64,000 nucleotides of DNA from Vagococcus jeotgali (GTDB lineage: Bacteria; Bacillota; Bacilli; Lactobacillales; Vagococcaceae). Position 1 is the stretch's first letter, and the number at the start of each line of letters is the position of its first letter. The DNA is taken from assembly GCF_035918315.1 (NCBI RefSeq), contig NZ_CP142146.1, forward strand, positions 806,001-870,000, read 5' to 3'. Both the position numbers and the translations under genes were made by a program. This document shows, piece after piece, positions 38,424 to 47,098 of this stretch. Below the pieces are notes generated by a model. It saw only the letters and a list, made by a program, of their open reading frames with translations, ran no database searches and was not told the DNA's origin.

Positions 38424-38882
38424 ATGACAACTAAAAGATATTCAGAAGAATTTAAACAATCAATGATTTCACTTAAACACAGTGGCCGTTCAGCCACCTC
38501 TTTATCAAAGGAATATAACGTTAGTGTCTCTACAATTTGTAAATGGATTCAACAAGATGATCCTAGTAATACTAACGTGTTAGCAGCGAGTGTTATTGAC
38601 CCATCTAAAATAAAACAATTGGAAACCAAAATTATTCATAGTGATATGGGAAGTCAGTATACAAGTGAATTATTTGAAGAAACTTTCAATCAATTAAACT
38701 TAAAACATTCCTATTCTCGTAAAGGATGTCCTGGTGATAACGCAAGAATAGAAAGTTTCCATTCAATTTTAAAACGTGAATACATTAATTGTCAATGTTT
38801 TCAATCCCTTGAAGAAGCGATTCTAGGAATTGATACTTATATTCGTTGGTATAATAAAGATCGAATCTCTTTAGCAGCTTAG
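38424..38882 (+). CDS. Chimeric OrfA-OrfB mini-protein of deleted IS3
   Basis: 152 residues: 1-68 are the IS3 OrfA helix-turn-helix (MTTKRYSEEFKQSMISL, ATSLSKEYNVSVSTICKWI); from about residue 69 it continues as the C-terminal third of OrfB (IIHSDMGSQYTS with the second catalytic Asp, DNARIESFHSILKRE with the Glu). The first catalytic Asp and the leucine-zipper region are deleted. It cannot be an active transposase but keeps a DNA-binding domain. Confidence 0.75.
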   Translation: MTTKRYSEEFKQSMISLKHSGRSATSLSKEYNVSVSTICKWIQQDDPSNTNVLAASVIDPSKIKQLETKIIHSDMGSQYTSELFEETFNQLNLKHSYSRKGCPGDNARIESFHSILKREYINCQCFQSLEEAILGIDTYIRWYNKDRISLAA

Positions 38883-38909
38883 TTTTTCAATTTATTATTG
38901 AAAGGCTTA

Positions 38910-40431
38910 GGGTTTGTCAAGTTAAGTGTGTAAATTCCTTAAAAATAAAAATAGAAACTCAATTTGACAATGAGTCGTCCTGTGATAATCTCTAGGAATA
39001 AGAGGGTATTTTTAATAAACCTCTTGTCCCGATAAAAAATCGCAGGACGAGAGACTCGTTGTCAAATTTTATATGTCTCACTTATTTTGATTAGTAACGA
39101 TTATATTTTTCGACACGTTTTGAAAAAGAGTCGTTGACCGTTAATTGGTTAAGCACCATAGCCCAATTATGAACATGCCCACCTTCCCATTTACTTTGAA
39201 GTTCTTTCACTCGAAGATATAATAGCTTAAGAAGGGCATTCTCATTAGGGAAAGCTCCTTTTTTAGTTACCTTGCGGAAACTAGAGTGAACACTTTCTAC
39301 AGCATTTGTCGTGTACATTATTTTTCGAATAGCTGAGCCGTAATCAAATAATTGTTCGACATGGTGGAAATTTCTTTTCCAAACATCAATAGCTCCAGGA
39401 TAGACTGCCCACTTTGTTTGAAAGGTATCAAAAGCTGTTTGAGCCGCTTTTAAAGAGGAGGCACTGTAAAAAGACTTCATATCCTTACAAACCTCTTTAT
39501 AACTTTTACTTGGCACATAACGAAGGGCATTTCTAACTAAATGGACCAGACAACGTTGAACGACAACACCTGGGAAAATAGCTTTGGCTCCATTTTCAAG
39601 CCCTGATACACCATCCATTGAAATAAACAAAATATCTTCAACGCCACGCTCTTTAATCTCATCAAAAATCTGCATCCATCTATTTTTCGATTCTGTTTGA
39701 TTTAGCCAAAGACCTAGAATTTCTTTATTTCCTTTTAAATCATAACCAAGAATTGTATACACCGCACATTCTTTCACTTCATAATTTTCTCTTAGAGTGA
39801 CATACATACAATCGACAAACAAGAAGGCATAGCATTTGGCCAGAGGTCTGATTTGCCATTCCTCAAGTTCTGGTAATATTTGATCTGTGATATCCGACAC
39901 CATATCATGAGAAATAGTAAAACCATAAATATCTTCAATTGTCGAGGCAATATCTCGTTGACTCATGCCTTTGGCATACATAGAAAGAACTTTTCCTTCA
40001 ATACTTGAAACGTCTCTGCTTCTTTTAGGAATAATTTCTGGCTCAAAAGAAGCGTCTCTATCTCTAGGAACCTGAATGTCTAATTCACCAAAACTTGTTT
40101 TTAATTTTTTATTTCCATATCCATTCCGTCTGTTTTGAGTTTCTTTTTCTTGTCTTGACTGATTCTCATAACCTAAATGATTATCTAATTCTCCACGAAG
40201 CATTGCTTCAAATATCGGTCCAAAAACATCTTTTAGGGCTTCTTGCATGTCTTCAACCGATTCTGGTTGATAGGCATCAATAATTGATTGAGCTAACTTC
40301 GCTGATTTTTGATCTTTTTTCTTTTTTGTCATGACTTACCACTCCTTTAATCTATTGTAAAAAAAGAAAAACCGCGAAGCAACCCACTACCTAGGATGGT
40401 AGGTTACTTACACGGTTTATATTACACTCTC
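38910..40431 (-). mobile_element. IS256-family element, copy 1
   Basis: 1522 bases flanked by the 8-bp duplication AAGGCTTA (38902-38909 and 40432-40439). Left end GGGTTTGTCAAGTTAAGTG; the right end read inwards is GAGAGTGTAATATAAACCG. Only two base differences from copy 2 were noticed. Confidence 0.93.
39091..40332 (-). CDS. IS256-family transposase (copy 1)
   Basis: A 413-residue mutator-type transposase. DDE-type residues lie in FLFVDCMYVTLRE, FISMDGVSGLENG and the late Glu of VESVHSSFRKVTKKG. VQRCLVHLVRNALRYV is the family's C/H signature. Intact; it differs from copy 2 by Ile for Met in DVFGPIFEAML. Confidence 0.95.
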   Translation of the reverse strand: MTKKKKDQKSAKLAQSIIDAYQPESVEDMQEALKDVFGPIFEAMLRGELDNHLGYENQSRQEKETQNRRNGYGNKKLKTSFGELDIQVPRDRDASFEPEIIPKRSRDVSSIEGKVLSMYAKGMSQRDIASTIEDIYGFTISHDMVSDITDQILPELEEWQIRPLAKCYAFLFVDCMYVTLRENYEVKECAVYTILGYDLKGNKEILGLWLNQTESKNRWMQIFDEIKERGVEDILFISMDGVSGLENGAKAIFPGVVVQRCLVHLVRNALRYVPSKSYKEVCKDMKSFYSASSLKAAQTAFDTFQTKWAVYPGAIDVWKRNFHHVEQLFDYGSAIRKIMYTTNAVESVHSSFRKVTKKGAFPNENALLKLLYLRVKELQSKWEGGHVHNWAMVLNQLTVNDSFSKRVEKYNRY

Positions 40432-40584
40432 AAGGCTTATTTGATTTTGCCCAAAAAACAGAATGATTCTTCATTTATCTAAATGAGGAATACTAACATC
40501 AATTTTAAATCAAGTTAAAAGGAGATTAACTTGATTTAATTATTTTATTCGACTATTTTTATCCGTAATCTTGACACAAGAGCC

Positions 40585-41310
40585 GCTTCTATAGGTTGCA
40601 TTTTATCAAATTGACGTGATAAAACATTATCGATTTTCTGTTCATTTTTACTCGTTGCTTGAGGCTTAATTTTCAGTGTTGTGTAGCTTGAAATGAAATT
40701 AAACTTATTCATGATTCGTCGTATCCTTCTTCTTGAAACAATTAATCCTTGATCGTTTAAATCATCTTTAATTCTTCTTGTTCCGTAGGAGTTACGGCTA
40801 TCTGTAAATGACTCAATGACTGCTTTTTCAACAATAGCTTCTGATTTTTTTCTTTTGACTTCATAATAATAAGCTCCACGAGAAATTTCTAATTTTCGAC
40901 ACATCGCTGATACACTATCCTTCTTTTTGTTTTCCCTAACAACTTCTACTTTCGTCCGAATATCAGCGCCGCTTGCTTTAAAATATCATTCTCCATCATC
41001 AGTTCTTTATTTATTTTTCGTCATTCACGCAACTCTTTTTCTTCTGGCGTCAAATTATCTTTCTCTTTGAATGATCCTGACTGATTATATTGTTTTACCC
41101 ATTTATCAAAGGTTGATGGTGTCAGGTCATATTCTCTTAAAATATCTTTTCTAGGTTTTCCTGATTTATGCAGTTCCACCATTTATTTCTTAAATGATTC
41201 TTTGAAGGTCCGTCTTGGTTTTTCTGTTAGTTGTCATGAAATAAGCTCCTACTTTGTTTTTTATTAAGTATAGACACCTTATCTTTATTGTTCAACTAAG
41301 TGTAACCTAT
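40585..41310 (-). pseudogene. Decayed IS3-family element (IS150 type)
   Basis: On the minus strand, orfA (from ATG 41237) is shifted after a few codons and contains TAA and TGA codons inside KPRRTFKESFKK*MVELHKSG and KELRE*RKINKEL. It ends MENDILKQAALIFGRK at 40946. orfB then starts MCRKLEISRGAYYYE (40904) and is cut after FDKMQPIEA at 40585, where IS3 copy B begins. The rest of orfB is not on the other side of copy B, so DNA was lost there. Not functional. Confidence 0.8.
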
Positions 41311-41315
41311 TCACT

Positions 41316-41636
41316 GGTATCTTTTTAGTTAGAGTAGAAGATAATGATATTGTCCATTACTTTAATGATATAGCACGAATTAATAATCACAAGGGCCAAA
41401 ATACACCAGTTGTTACAAATGTTGAAGAAGCAGGAGATATCATATCTAAATATCGGGACTTATTTTTTGAACCAGGTGAAAGTTATGAGCTCATGTTTGA
41501 AAATTTCAACGGAGAATATTATGAAGCTAGAACTCTGGGTAGTCCTATTGTTACTATCTTTAGAGTCTATCCTAATGGTGACTTGTATTATAGAAAACCC
41601 ACGTTTGAGACGGATGATTTTATAAAAGATAATTAA
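41316..41636 (+). pseudogene. 3' fragment of an unknown gene cut by IS3
   Basis: A frame open from the IS3 boundary to TAA 41634-41636 reads FLVRVEDNDIVHYFNDIARI and further DLFFEPGESYELMFENF and FRVYPNGDLYYRKPTFE. About 105 residues of a mixed alpha/beta C-terminal domain without a start codon or ribosome site. The family is not recognised. Confidence 0.55.
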
Positions 41637-41782
41637 TCTCCTTCTAACTTTTAAATCTTGCTCTTTAAAAAAAGACTATTAATAAGTGACTAAATATTTG
41701 TTATACTTAAGTCATATCATACAGATATGTGGTTTAGTGCTAAAGTATTTGAGAGTTAAAGTTTATATAGAGGAAGTGACAT

Positions 41783-42835
41783 ATGAAGAAAAAAATGGGT
41801 GTTGTTGGAATGCTATGTATTCTTAGTTTGTTTTTATTTGCTTGCGGGCAAACTTCCAATGAGCGTTATAAGGAGGCAATGGAAAGAGGAGAAGTAGCAA
41901 TTGATAAAAAACAATTTGATAAAGCAATTGAAGGTTTTGATGCCGCTCTTGATGTTAAGGGAGCAGACACGTTAGCAAAGTCTTATAAAGAGCAGACTGA
42001 AACTTATATTAGAGGGATGAATAACGTCAGTAGAGAGCTTTATCAAGATGCGATTGAAGAGTTTGATAAGGTAATCAGACAAAAAATTGGTTTAGTAAGT
42101 TTAGCAGAGTATGCTGAAGAATCAAAAAAAGATACAGAAGAGATTGTTAACGCTTTAAAAAAACAACAGAGTACGGATAAACAAAATGGTAAGGAATTGT
42201 GGGATAAAGATAAAAATGAAGCATTAACTGATTTTATGGAGCTTTGGGGAGCATCTATGAACCAAGAGTATCATGCCTATACACCAACTAATAATGTTGA
42301 TTTTTATGGTGTAGAAATGCCACAGTCTGTTCTAAATGGTGATGCTGTGATGTTATTACAAGATAAAGTTATACCTCTAGAGTGGTCTAAAACAGGTGTT
42401 GGAGAAAGTAGTTATCAACTTGTGGCTGTTTATTCAGATAGTGAGACAAAAAACTATTTACAGGAGCATCTATACTTCTTTACTTTCGTACATGATAAAC
42501 CTAAAGTTTTTATCTCCCAGCAAAGTCCAAGTCAAGATGATGATACTTTTGTTTTTACAGAAACAGACAATGAGCAATTAAAACAAGCCTTTGAGAAACT
42601 ATCAAAAGGTGAAGAAGTTGATGAGTTGGAAGAAGATGAGTCAGATGGTTTAGTAAAAAGTGAAGCTAGTGCAAGAAAAGTTATTTTCAAGAGATTAAAT
42701 GAAGAGGTAGAATTAAATTATTTAGGATTTAATCATGATATGTATGAGTTTGAGTCATTACCAATTGATGGGATTACTACCATTTATCAGGTTCAAGAAG
42801 ATGGTACTATTTGGTATAATGAATCATACGAATGA
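41783..42835 (+). CDS. DUF4767-type lipoprotein
   Basis: A 350-residue lipoprotein. Signal peptide with lipobox LFAC (Cys21), so it is anchored to the outer face of the membrane. Residues about 28-125 look like two TPR-type helical repeats (YKEAMERGEVAIDKKQFDKA, SRELYQDAIEEFDKVI). From about 140, WDKDKNEALTDFMELWGASMNQEYHAY is the start of a DUF4767 domain. An acidic linker (EEVDELEEDESDG) leads to the C-terminal domain. Single gene with its own terminator. Function unknown. Confidence 0.75.
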   Translation: MKKKMGVVGMLCILSLFLFACGQTSNERYKEAMERGEVAIDKKQFDKAIEGFDAALDVKGADTLAKSYKEQTETYIRGMNNVSRELYQDAIEEFDKVIRQKIGLVSLAEYAEESKKDTEEIVNALKKQQSTDKQNGKELWDKDKNEALTDFMELWGASMNQEYHAYTPTNNVDFYGVEMPQSVLNGDAVMLLQDKVIPLEWSKTGVGESSYQLVAVYSDSETKNYLQEHLYFFTFVHDKPKVFISQQSPSQDDDTFVFTETDNEQLKQAFEKLSKGEEVDELEEDESDGLVKSEASARKVIFKRLNEEVELNYLGFNHDMYEFESLPIDGITTIYQVQEDGTIWYNESYE

Positions 42836-42896
42836 CAAGTTTCTACTATATATGTAAGGATTATGTTGACTGTGATTAAAACTCATTGTTAACAGT

Positions 42897-42930
42897 AAAG
42901 GCTGACATTAATGTTAGTCTTTATTTTTTA
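42897..42930 (+). terminator. Terminator after lipoprotein gene
   Basis: AAAGGCTGACAT pairs with ATGTTAGTCTTT (G-U included), followed by a T-rich run. Confidence 0.75.
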
Positions 42931-43051
42931 ATTCAATAAAAAATAATTAAAATTACTTTATCTCTCACTATTAAATGAACTATATGGCATAATAGATATG
43001 AATAGTTAGTGAGTTATGTCGCATAAGCACTTCTAAAGAGGGGGGGTCATC

Positions 43052-43264
43052 ATGTCAGACAAAAAATTAGCAAAAATAGAAAAATTAAGAGAAAAGAATG
43101 AAAAACGTCTTCTAAAAGGCAAAAAACCTTCACAAGGTTGGGGTAGGATGGTTGATACAGGATTAGGTGGTCTAAATAAAACAGGACTAATTATTGACCG
43201 AGTATCCTTCGTTAAAGATCAACAAAAAAGCATCGCTCGTGATAATGATAGGAAGAATAGTTAG
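43052..43264 (+). CDS. Small basic protein, unknown function
   Basis: A 70-residue protein behind GAGGGGGGG. The N-terminus is a Lys/Glu-rich helix (MSDKKLAKIEKLREKNEKRL), followed by QGWGRMVDTGLGGLNKTGLI. No signal peptide or membrane segment. Not recognised. It lies 82 bases before the DUF1002-like gene and may be co-transcribed with it. Confidence 0.55.
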   Translation: MSDKKLAKIEKLREKNEKRLLKGKKPSQGWGRMVDTGLGGLNKTGLIIDRVSFVKDQQKSIARDNDRKNS

Positions 43265-43609
43265 AATTTATCTCCGACTAGAGACGGATGTGTGTGACTA
43301 GTTATCATGATATGCTACGGTCAAAGTTTATTGAAGAGGTGATTGTATGAAACATATGAAAAAAATAATGGCATTAGGTTTGATCATAACAGCACTTTTT
43401 GTAGGACAATCAGTGGATGCTGCTGAAAAAGCTAAAGATGAAGGATGGGATATTCCTAATATTGCTTTAGGTAATGGCCTAACAGATCAAGAAAAACAAG
43501 CAACTACAGACATTTTAACGAAAGATTTAGATAAGGTGGATGTATTAAAAGGTGTTAACACTAAAAGTCATAATGAATTTATTGTAGATGGTAGTGATCT
43601 TGTTAAATA

Positions 43610-45131
43610 GGGTTTGTCAAGTTAAGTGTGTAAATTCCTTAAAAATAAAAATAGAAACTCAATTTGACAATGAGTCGTCCTGTGATAATCTCTAGGAATA
43701 AGAGGGTATTTTTAATAAACCTCTTGTCCCGATAAAAAATCGCAGGACGAGAGACTCGTTGTCAAATTTTATATGTCTCACTTATTTTGATTAGTAACGA
43801 TTATATTTTTCGACACGTTTTGAAAAAGAGTCGTTGACCGTTAATTGGTTAAGCACCATAGCCCAATTATGAACATGCCCACCTTCCCATTTACTTTGAA
43901 GTTCTTTCACTCGAAGATATAATAGCTTAAGAAGGGCATTCTCATTAGGGAAAGCTCCTTTTTTAGTTACCTTGCGGAAACTAGAGTGAACACTTTCTAC
44001 AGCATTTGTCGTGTACATTATTTTTCGAATAGCTGAGCCGTAATCAAATAATTGTTCGACATGGTGGAAATTTCTTTTCCAAACATCAATAGCTCCAGGA
44101 TAGACTGCCCACTTTGTTTGAAAGGTATCAAAAGCTGTTTGAGCCGCTTTTAAGGAGGAGGCACTGTAAAAAGACTTCATATCCTTACAAACCTCTTTAT
44201 AACTTTTACTTGGCACATAACGAAGGGCATTTCTAACTAAATGGACCAGACAACGTTGAACGACAACACCTGGGAAAATAGCTTTGGCTCCATTTTCAAG
44301 CCCTGATACACCATCCATTGAAATAAACAAAATATCTTCAACGCCACGCTCTTTAATCTCATCAAAAATCTGCATCCATCTATTTTTCGATTCTGTTTGA
44401 TTTAGCCAAAGACCTAGAATTTCTTTATTTCCTTTTAAATCATAACCAAGAATTGTATACACCGCACATTCTTTCACTTCATAATTTTCTCTTAGAGTGA
44501 CATACATACAATCGACAAACAAGAAGGCATAGCATTTGGCCAGAGGTCTGATTTGCCATTCCTCAAGTTCTGGTAATATTTGATCTGTGATATCCGACAC
44601 CATATCATGAGAAATAGTAAAACCATAAATATCTTCAATTGTCGAGGCAATATCTCGTTGACTCATGCCTTTGGCATACATAGAAAGAACTTTTCCTTCA
44701 ATACTTGAAACGTCTCTGCTTCTTTTAGGAATAATTTCTGGCTCAAAAGAAGCGTCTCTATCTCTAGGAACCTGAATGTCTAATTCACCAAAACTTGTTT
44801 TTAATTTTTTATTTCCATATCCATTCCGTCTGTTTTGAGTTTCTTTTTCTTGTCTTGACTGATTCTCATAACCTAAATGATTATCTAATTCTCCACGAAG
44901 CATTGCTTCAAACATCGGTCCAAAAACATCTTTTAGGGCTTCTTGCATGTCTTCAACCGATTCTGGTTGATAGGCATCAATAATTGATTGAGCTAACTTC
45001 GCTGATTTTTGATCTTTTTTCTTTTTTGTCATGACTTACCACTCCTTTAATCTATTGTAAAAAAAGAAAAACCGCGAAGCAACCCACTACCTAGGATGGT
45101 AGGTTACTTACACGGTTTATATTACACTCTC
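43610..45131 (-). mobile_element. IS256-family element, copy 2
   Basis: 1522 bases flanked by GTTAAATA (43602-43609 and 45132-45139). Ends identical to copy 1. Both copies point the same way, but their different target duplications show two separate insertions rather than one composite unit. Confidence 0.94.
43791..45032 (-). CDS. IS256-family transposase (copy 2)
   Basis: 413 residues, identical to copy 1 apart from Met for Ile in DVFGPMFEAML. The same DDE-type motifs (FVDCMYV, SMDGVSGLENG, VESVHSSF). The near identity indicates recent transposition and a probably active element. Confidence 0.95.
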   Translation of the reverse strand: MTKKKKDQKSAKLAQSIIDAYQPESVEDMQEALKDVFGPMFEAMLRGELDNHLGYENQSRQEKETQNRRNGYGNKKLKTSFGELDIQVPRDRDASFEPEIIPKRSRDVSSIEGKVLSMYAKGMSQRDIASTIEDIYGFTISHDMVSDITDQILPELEEWQIRPLAKCYAFLFVDCMYVTLRENYEVKECAVYTILGYDLKGNKEILGLWLNQTESKNRWMQIFDEIKERGVEDILFISMDGVSGLENGAKAIFPGVVVQRCLVHLVRNALRYVPSKSYKEVCKDMKSFYSASSLKAAQTAFDTFQTKWAVYPGAIDVWKRNFHHVEQLFDYGSAIRKIMYTTNAVESVHSSFRKVTKKGAFPNENALLKLLYLRVKELQSKWEGGHVHNWAMVLNQLTVNDSFSKRVEKYNRY

Positions 45132-45973
45132 GTTAAATATGTGACAGATGTACCAGAATTTACTGAGTCATCAAAAGCCTACTCAAGTGCCTTTATTACT
45201 AGAACAAAAGAAGGATCTGGTGTCATGGTGGATATTGTTACACCAGAAAATATAACAGCTAGAACAGAAGCAATGTATCGTTCAGCTGCAATAACAAGTG
45301 GTGTCTATGATGCTTACATTAGAATTGCTAGTGTAAAACCTATGGATGGCAGTGGTGCTTTGGCTGGTATTTATAAAATATACGATGAAGTCACACCAGC
45401 AAGTGATGACTCAGAGCAAAAAAGCCGAGATGAAAAGCGTGAAGTAGCACAAGAACAGATGCAGGTCGTTTCAAATATTGATAATCAAAATCAAGCTAAT
45501 GATGACTATTCATCTGAAAATGTTTTAGTTATGTTGGCAGACATCCAGTTGGAGTTACAAAAGATAAATGATAAATTATCGAAGATGTCTGAGCAAGAGA
45601 AAAAAGCAGAAGTCACTCAAGTTGTTGACCAAGCGATTCAGTCTAATGGATTAGATTCTGCATTCACACCTGAGCTTAGAAATGAAGTTATTACTAATAT
45701 GACACAGTTTACTAATACAGATGCCATTAAAGACACTAAAATGACAGATCAATTAACAGGGTTTAAAGATGATTTAGTTAATAATGGTAATGAGTTTAAA
45801 GATAATTTACTAAATGGTGAGCATGTGGAAAAAGCAAAAGGGTTTTGGGGTAAGATTAAAGCATTTTTTAGTGGATTGTTTAATTAATTAAGTGTTTTCT
45901 GTTTTTAAAATATGTCTTTTACATAAAGAATTATAAAAAATTACTATAAAACATACGTTTGAAAAACAAAAAA

Positions 45974-46011
45974 TGAAGCATGTAGTCATTAAATGACCAC
46001 ATGCTTTTTAT
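45974..46011 (+). terminator. Terminator after DUF1002-type gene
   Basis: AAGCATGT-GTCATT pairs with AATGAC-ACATGCTT with one unpaired base on each side, followed by TTTT. Confidence 0.8.
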
Positions 46012-46068
46012 AATGGGTAGAGTAAGTAGTGTGAATAATCAAATACACTAACTTGCCTAAAAAAAGAG

Positions 46069-46140
46069 ATTGAGTGTCTAAAGGAAAAAAACCGATATGT
46101 ATGTACGACTTTAAGACTCAATAAAGAAAGAGGTTTTTTT
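46069..46140 (+). promoter_or_regulatory. Possible pseudoknot in the 5' leader of the LPXTG gene
   Basis: Arm 1 ATTGAGTGTCTAAAG (46069-46083) pairs with CTTTAAGACTCAAT (46109-46122). Arm 2 AAAAAAACC (46085-46093) pairs with GGTTTTTTT (46132-46140), which contains part of the AGAGG ribosome site. The order arm1-arm2-arm1'-arm2' is that of an H-type pseudoknot that could hide the start of the gene at 46142. Confidence 0.35.
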
Positions 46141-46141
46141 A

Positions 46142-46772
46142 ATGAAGAAAGTTAAATTAACGACGGCAACTTTAGCGATTTTAGCTGGAGCTATGTCAGC
46201 ACCATTAATGACAAACGCAGAAAGTGCTAGTACAGAACCAGTAGTGAGAAGTGTTTCTGAAGAATCTGGATTAGAAGAAGCAAAAGAAACAGCTAAAGGT
46301 GAGATTGATTCATTAGTTGCTTCAGGAAACTTAACAAAGGTTCAAGGAGATAGCTATAAACGATTAATCGATGCAGCGGTAACAAGTTGAAGAAATCAAT
46401 GATTATGTAACTGGAGCTACAGAAATTAACCCAGTTAGCGATTTAGCAGCTGCAAAAGAAAAAGCAGAACTAACAATTGCTAAATTAGAAGTAGAAGGAA
46501 AAATTGAATTAGCAGATGCTCATACATATGTATAATAAGTAAGAGATGCTGAGGCAGTAGAAGCAGTAATCGCTAAAGAAGAAGCAGCTAAAGAAATCGA
46601 TGCAATGGTAGCATCTGGTGACTTAACAAAATCACAAGGAAATAGCTACAAACGTTTAATCGAAGCATCAACAACTATTGAAGAAGTAAATGGTTATGTT
46701 GACGCAGCGAAAGCACTTGTAGAATTTAACACTCTAACAGCGACTAAAGAAGCTGCAAAAGCTGAATTAGAT
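46142..46772 (+). pseudogene. LPXTG repeat surface protein, N-terminal part
   Basis: Starts with a signal peptide (MKKVKLTTATLAILAGAMSA, cleavage after TNA). Helical repeats follow: GEIDSLVASGNLTKVQGDSYKRLI near residue 52 and again EIDAMVASGDLTKSQGNSYKRLI, with a third, more divergent unit (LTIAKLEVEGKIELADAHTYV). The frame is broken three ways: a -1 shift at about 46381 (AACAAGTTGAAG), two adjacent TAA codons at about 46532-46537, and foreign DNA from about 46773. The rest of the gene resumes at 54902. Confidence 0.8.
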
Positions 46773-46826
46773 ATAATCACTTTGAAATTGATACAAATAA
46801 GCAGGCTTGAAATGGCTTGTTATTAG

Positions 46827-46863
46827 GGCTTTTCGCTCGTATCCATGAGTGGGAGGCCTTTTT
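46827..46863 (+). terminator. Wobble-rich hairpin at the left edge of the insert
   Basis: GGCTTTTCGCTC (46827-46838) pairs with GAGTGGGAGGCC (46847-46858), followed by T5. A similar structure is at 49470. Confidence 0.6.
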
Positions 46864-46904
46864 ATTTTGCCTTTTTCTGTCTTGGGGAGTTCGACTGATT
46901 TTCA

Positions 46905-46938
46905 GGGGGTGTGAGGGGTGTGAGGGGTGTGTAGGGGG
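46905..46938 (+). repeat. G-rich tract with four G runs
   Basis: Runs of 5, 4, 4 and 5 G separated by TGTGA-type spacers (GGGGTGTGA repeated) within 34 bases, in an otherwise AT-rich genome. It meets the usual pattern for a possible G-quadruplex. Confidence 0.6.
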
Positions 46939-46978
46939 TGTAATCGTTCAAGAGGATAATGAAATATATCTATGACGG

Positions 46979-46987
46979 TGTTATAAT
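46979..46987 (+). promoter_or_regulatory. Extended -10 promoter before the tandem repeat
   Basis: TGTTATAAT, an extended -10, ends 3 bases before the GGGATTAA repeat. The start point would be at about 46994, placing the repeat in the 5' leader of the next genes. Confidence 0.5.
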
Positions 46988-46990
46988 TAA

Positions 46991-47046
46991 GGGATTAAGG
47001 GATTAAGGGATTAAGGGATTAAGGGATTAAGGGATTAAGGGATTGA
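46991..47046 (+). repeat. Tandem octanucleotide repeat, GGGATTAA x7
   Basis: Six perfect copies of GGGATTAA and a seventh with one change (GGGATTGA). It lies 52 bases before the start codon of the gene at 47099. Such repeats can gain or lose units by slippage. Confidence 0.95.
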
Positions 47047-47098
47047 TGCGAGTGAATAATCGTAATACTTCAAATTAAAAAGAATGGGAGGTGGACCA

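Larger units (their letters stand above)
38359..40584 (+). mobile_element. Internally deleted IS3-family copy B, split by IS256
   Basis: Imperfect inverted ends: GCCTCTTATAATAAGATTAC from 38359 and, read inwards from 40584, GGCTCTTGTGTCAAGATTAC. It keeps the start of orfA and the end of orfB joined in frame (38424-38882). IS256 copy 1 (38910-40431) sits downstream of this frame. The right part contains a hairpin near 40507-40535. No clear 3-bp target duplication. Confidence 0.8.
43347..45887 (+). pseudogene. DUF1002-type secreted protein, split by IS256
   Basis: Pieces 43347-43609 and 45140-45887 join in one frame of 336 residues when IS256 copy 2 and one GTTAAATA are removed; the junction reads SDLVKYVTDVPEF. 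Signal peptide at residues 1-26 with cleavage after SVDA. ALGNGLTDQEKQATTDIL and AFITRTKEGSGVMVDIVTPENIT are typical of DUF1002. The C-terminal 150 residues are helical and charged and end with a short hydrophobic helix (WGKIKAFFSGLF). The N-terminal piece alone gives an 87-residue truncated product. Function of the family is unknown. Confidence 0.8.

Noticed and set aside
40095-40283. A plus-strand 62-codon frame, repeated at 44795
   Set aside because: It is antisense to the IS256 transposase genes; no ribosome site and no independent support.
41410-41625. A 71-codon frame starting MLQMLKKQE
   Set aside because: It lies out of frame over the better-supported fragment 41316-41636, which has normal codon use.
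38902-45139. Composite transposon bounded by two IS256 copies
   Set aside because: Each copy has its own distinct 8-bp target duplication, so they inserted independently.
46991-47046. Telomere-like repeat or origin iterons
   Set aside because: GGGATTAA units lack adjoining DnaA/Rep boxes or a replication gene; a slippage repeat before a gene explains it better.
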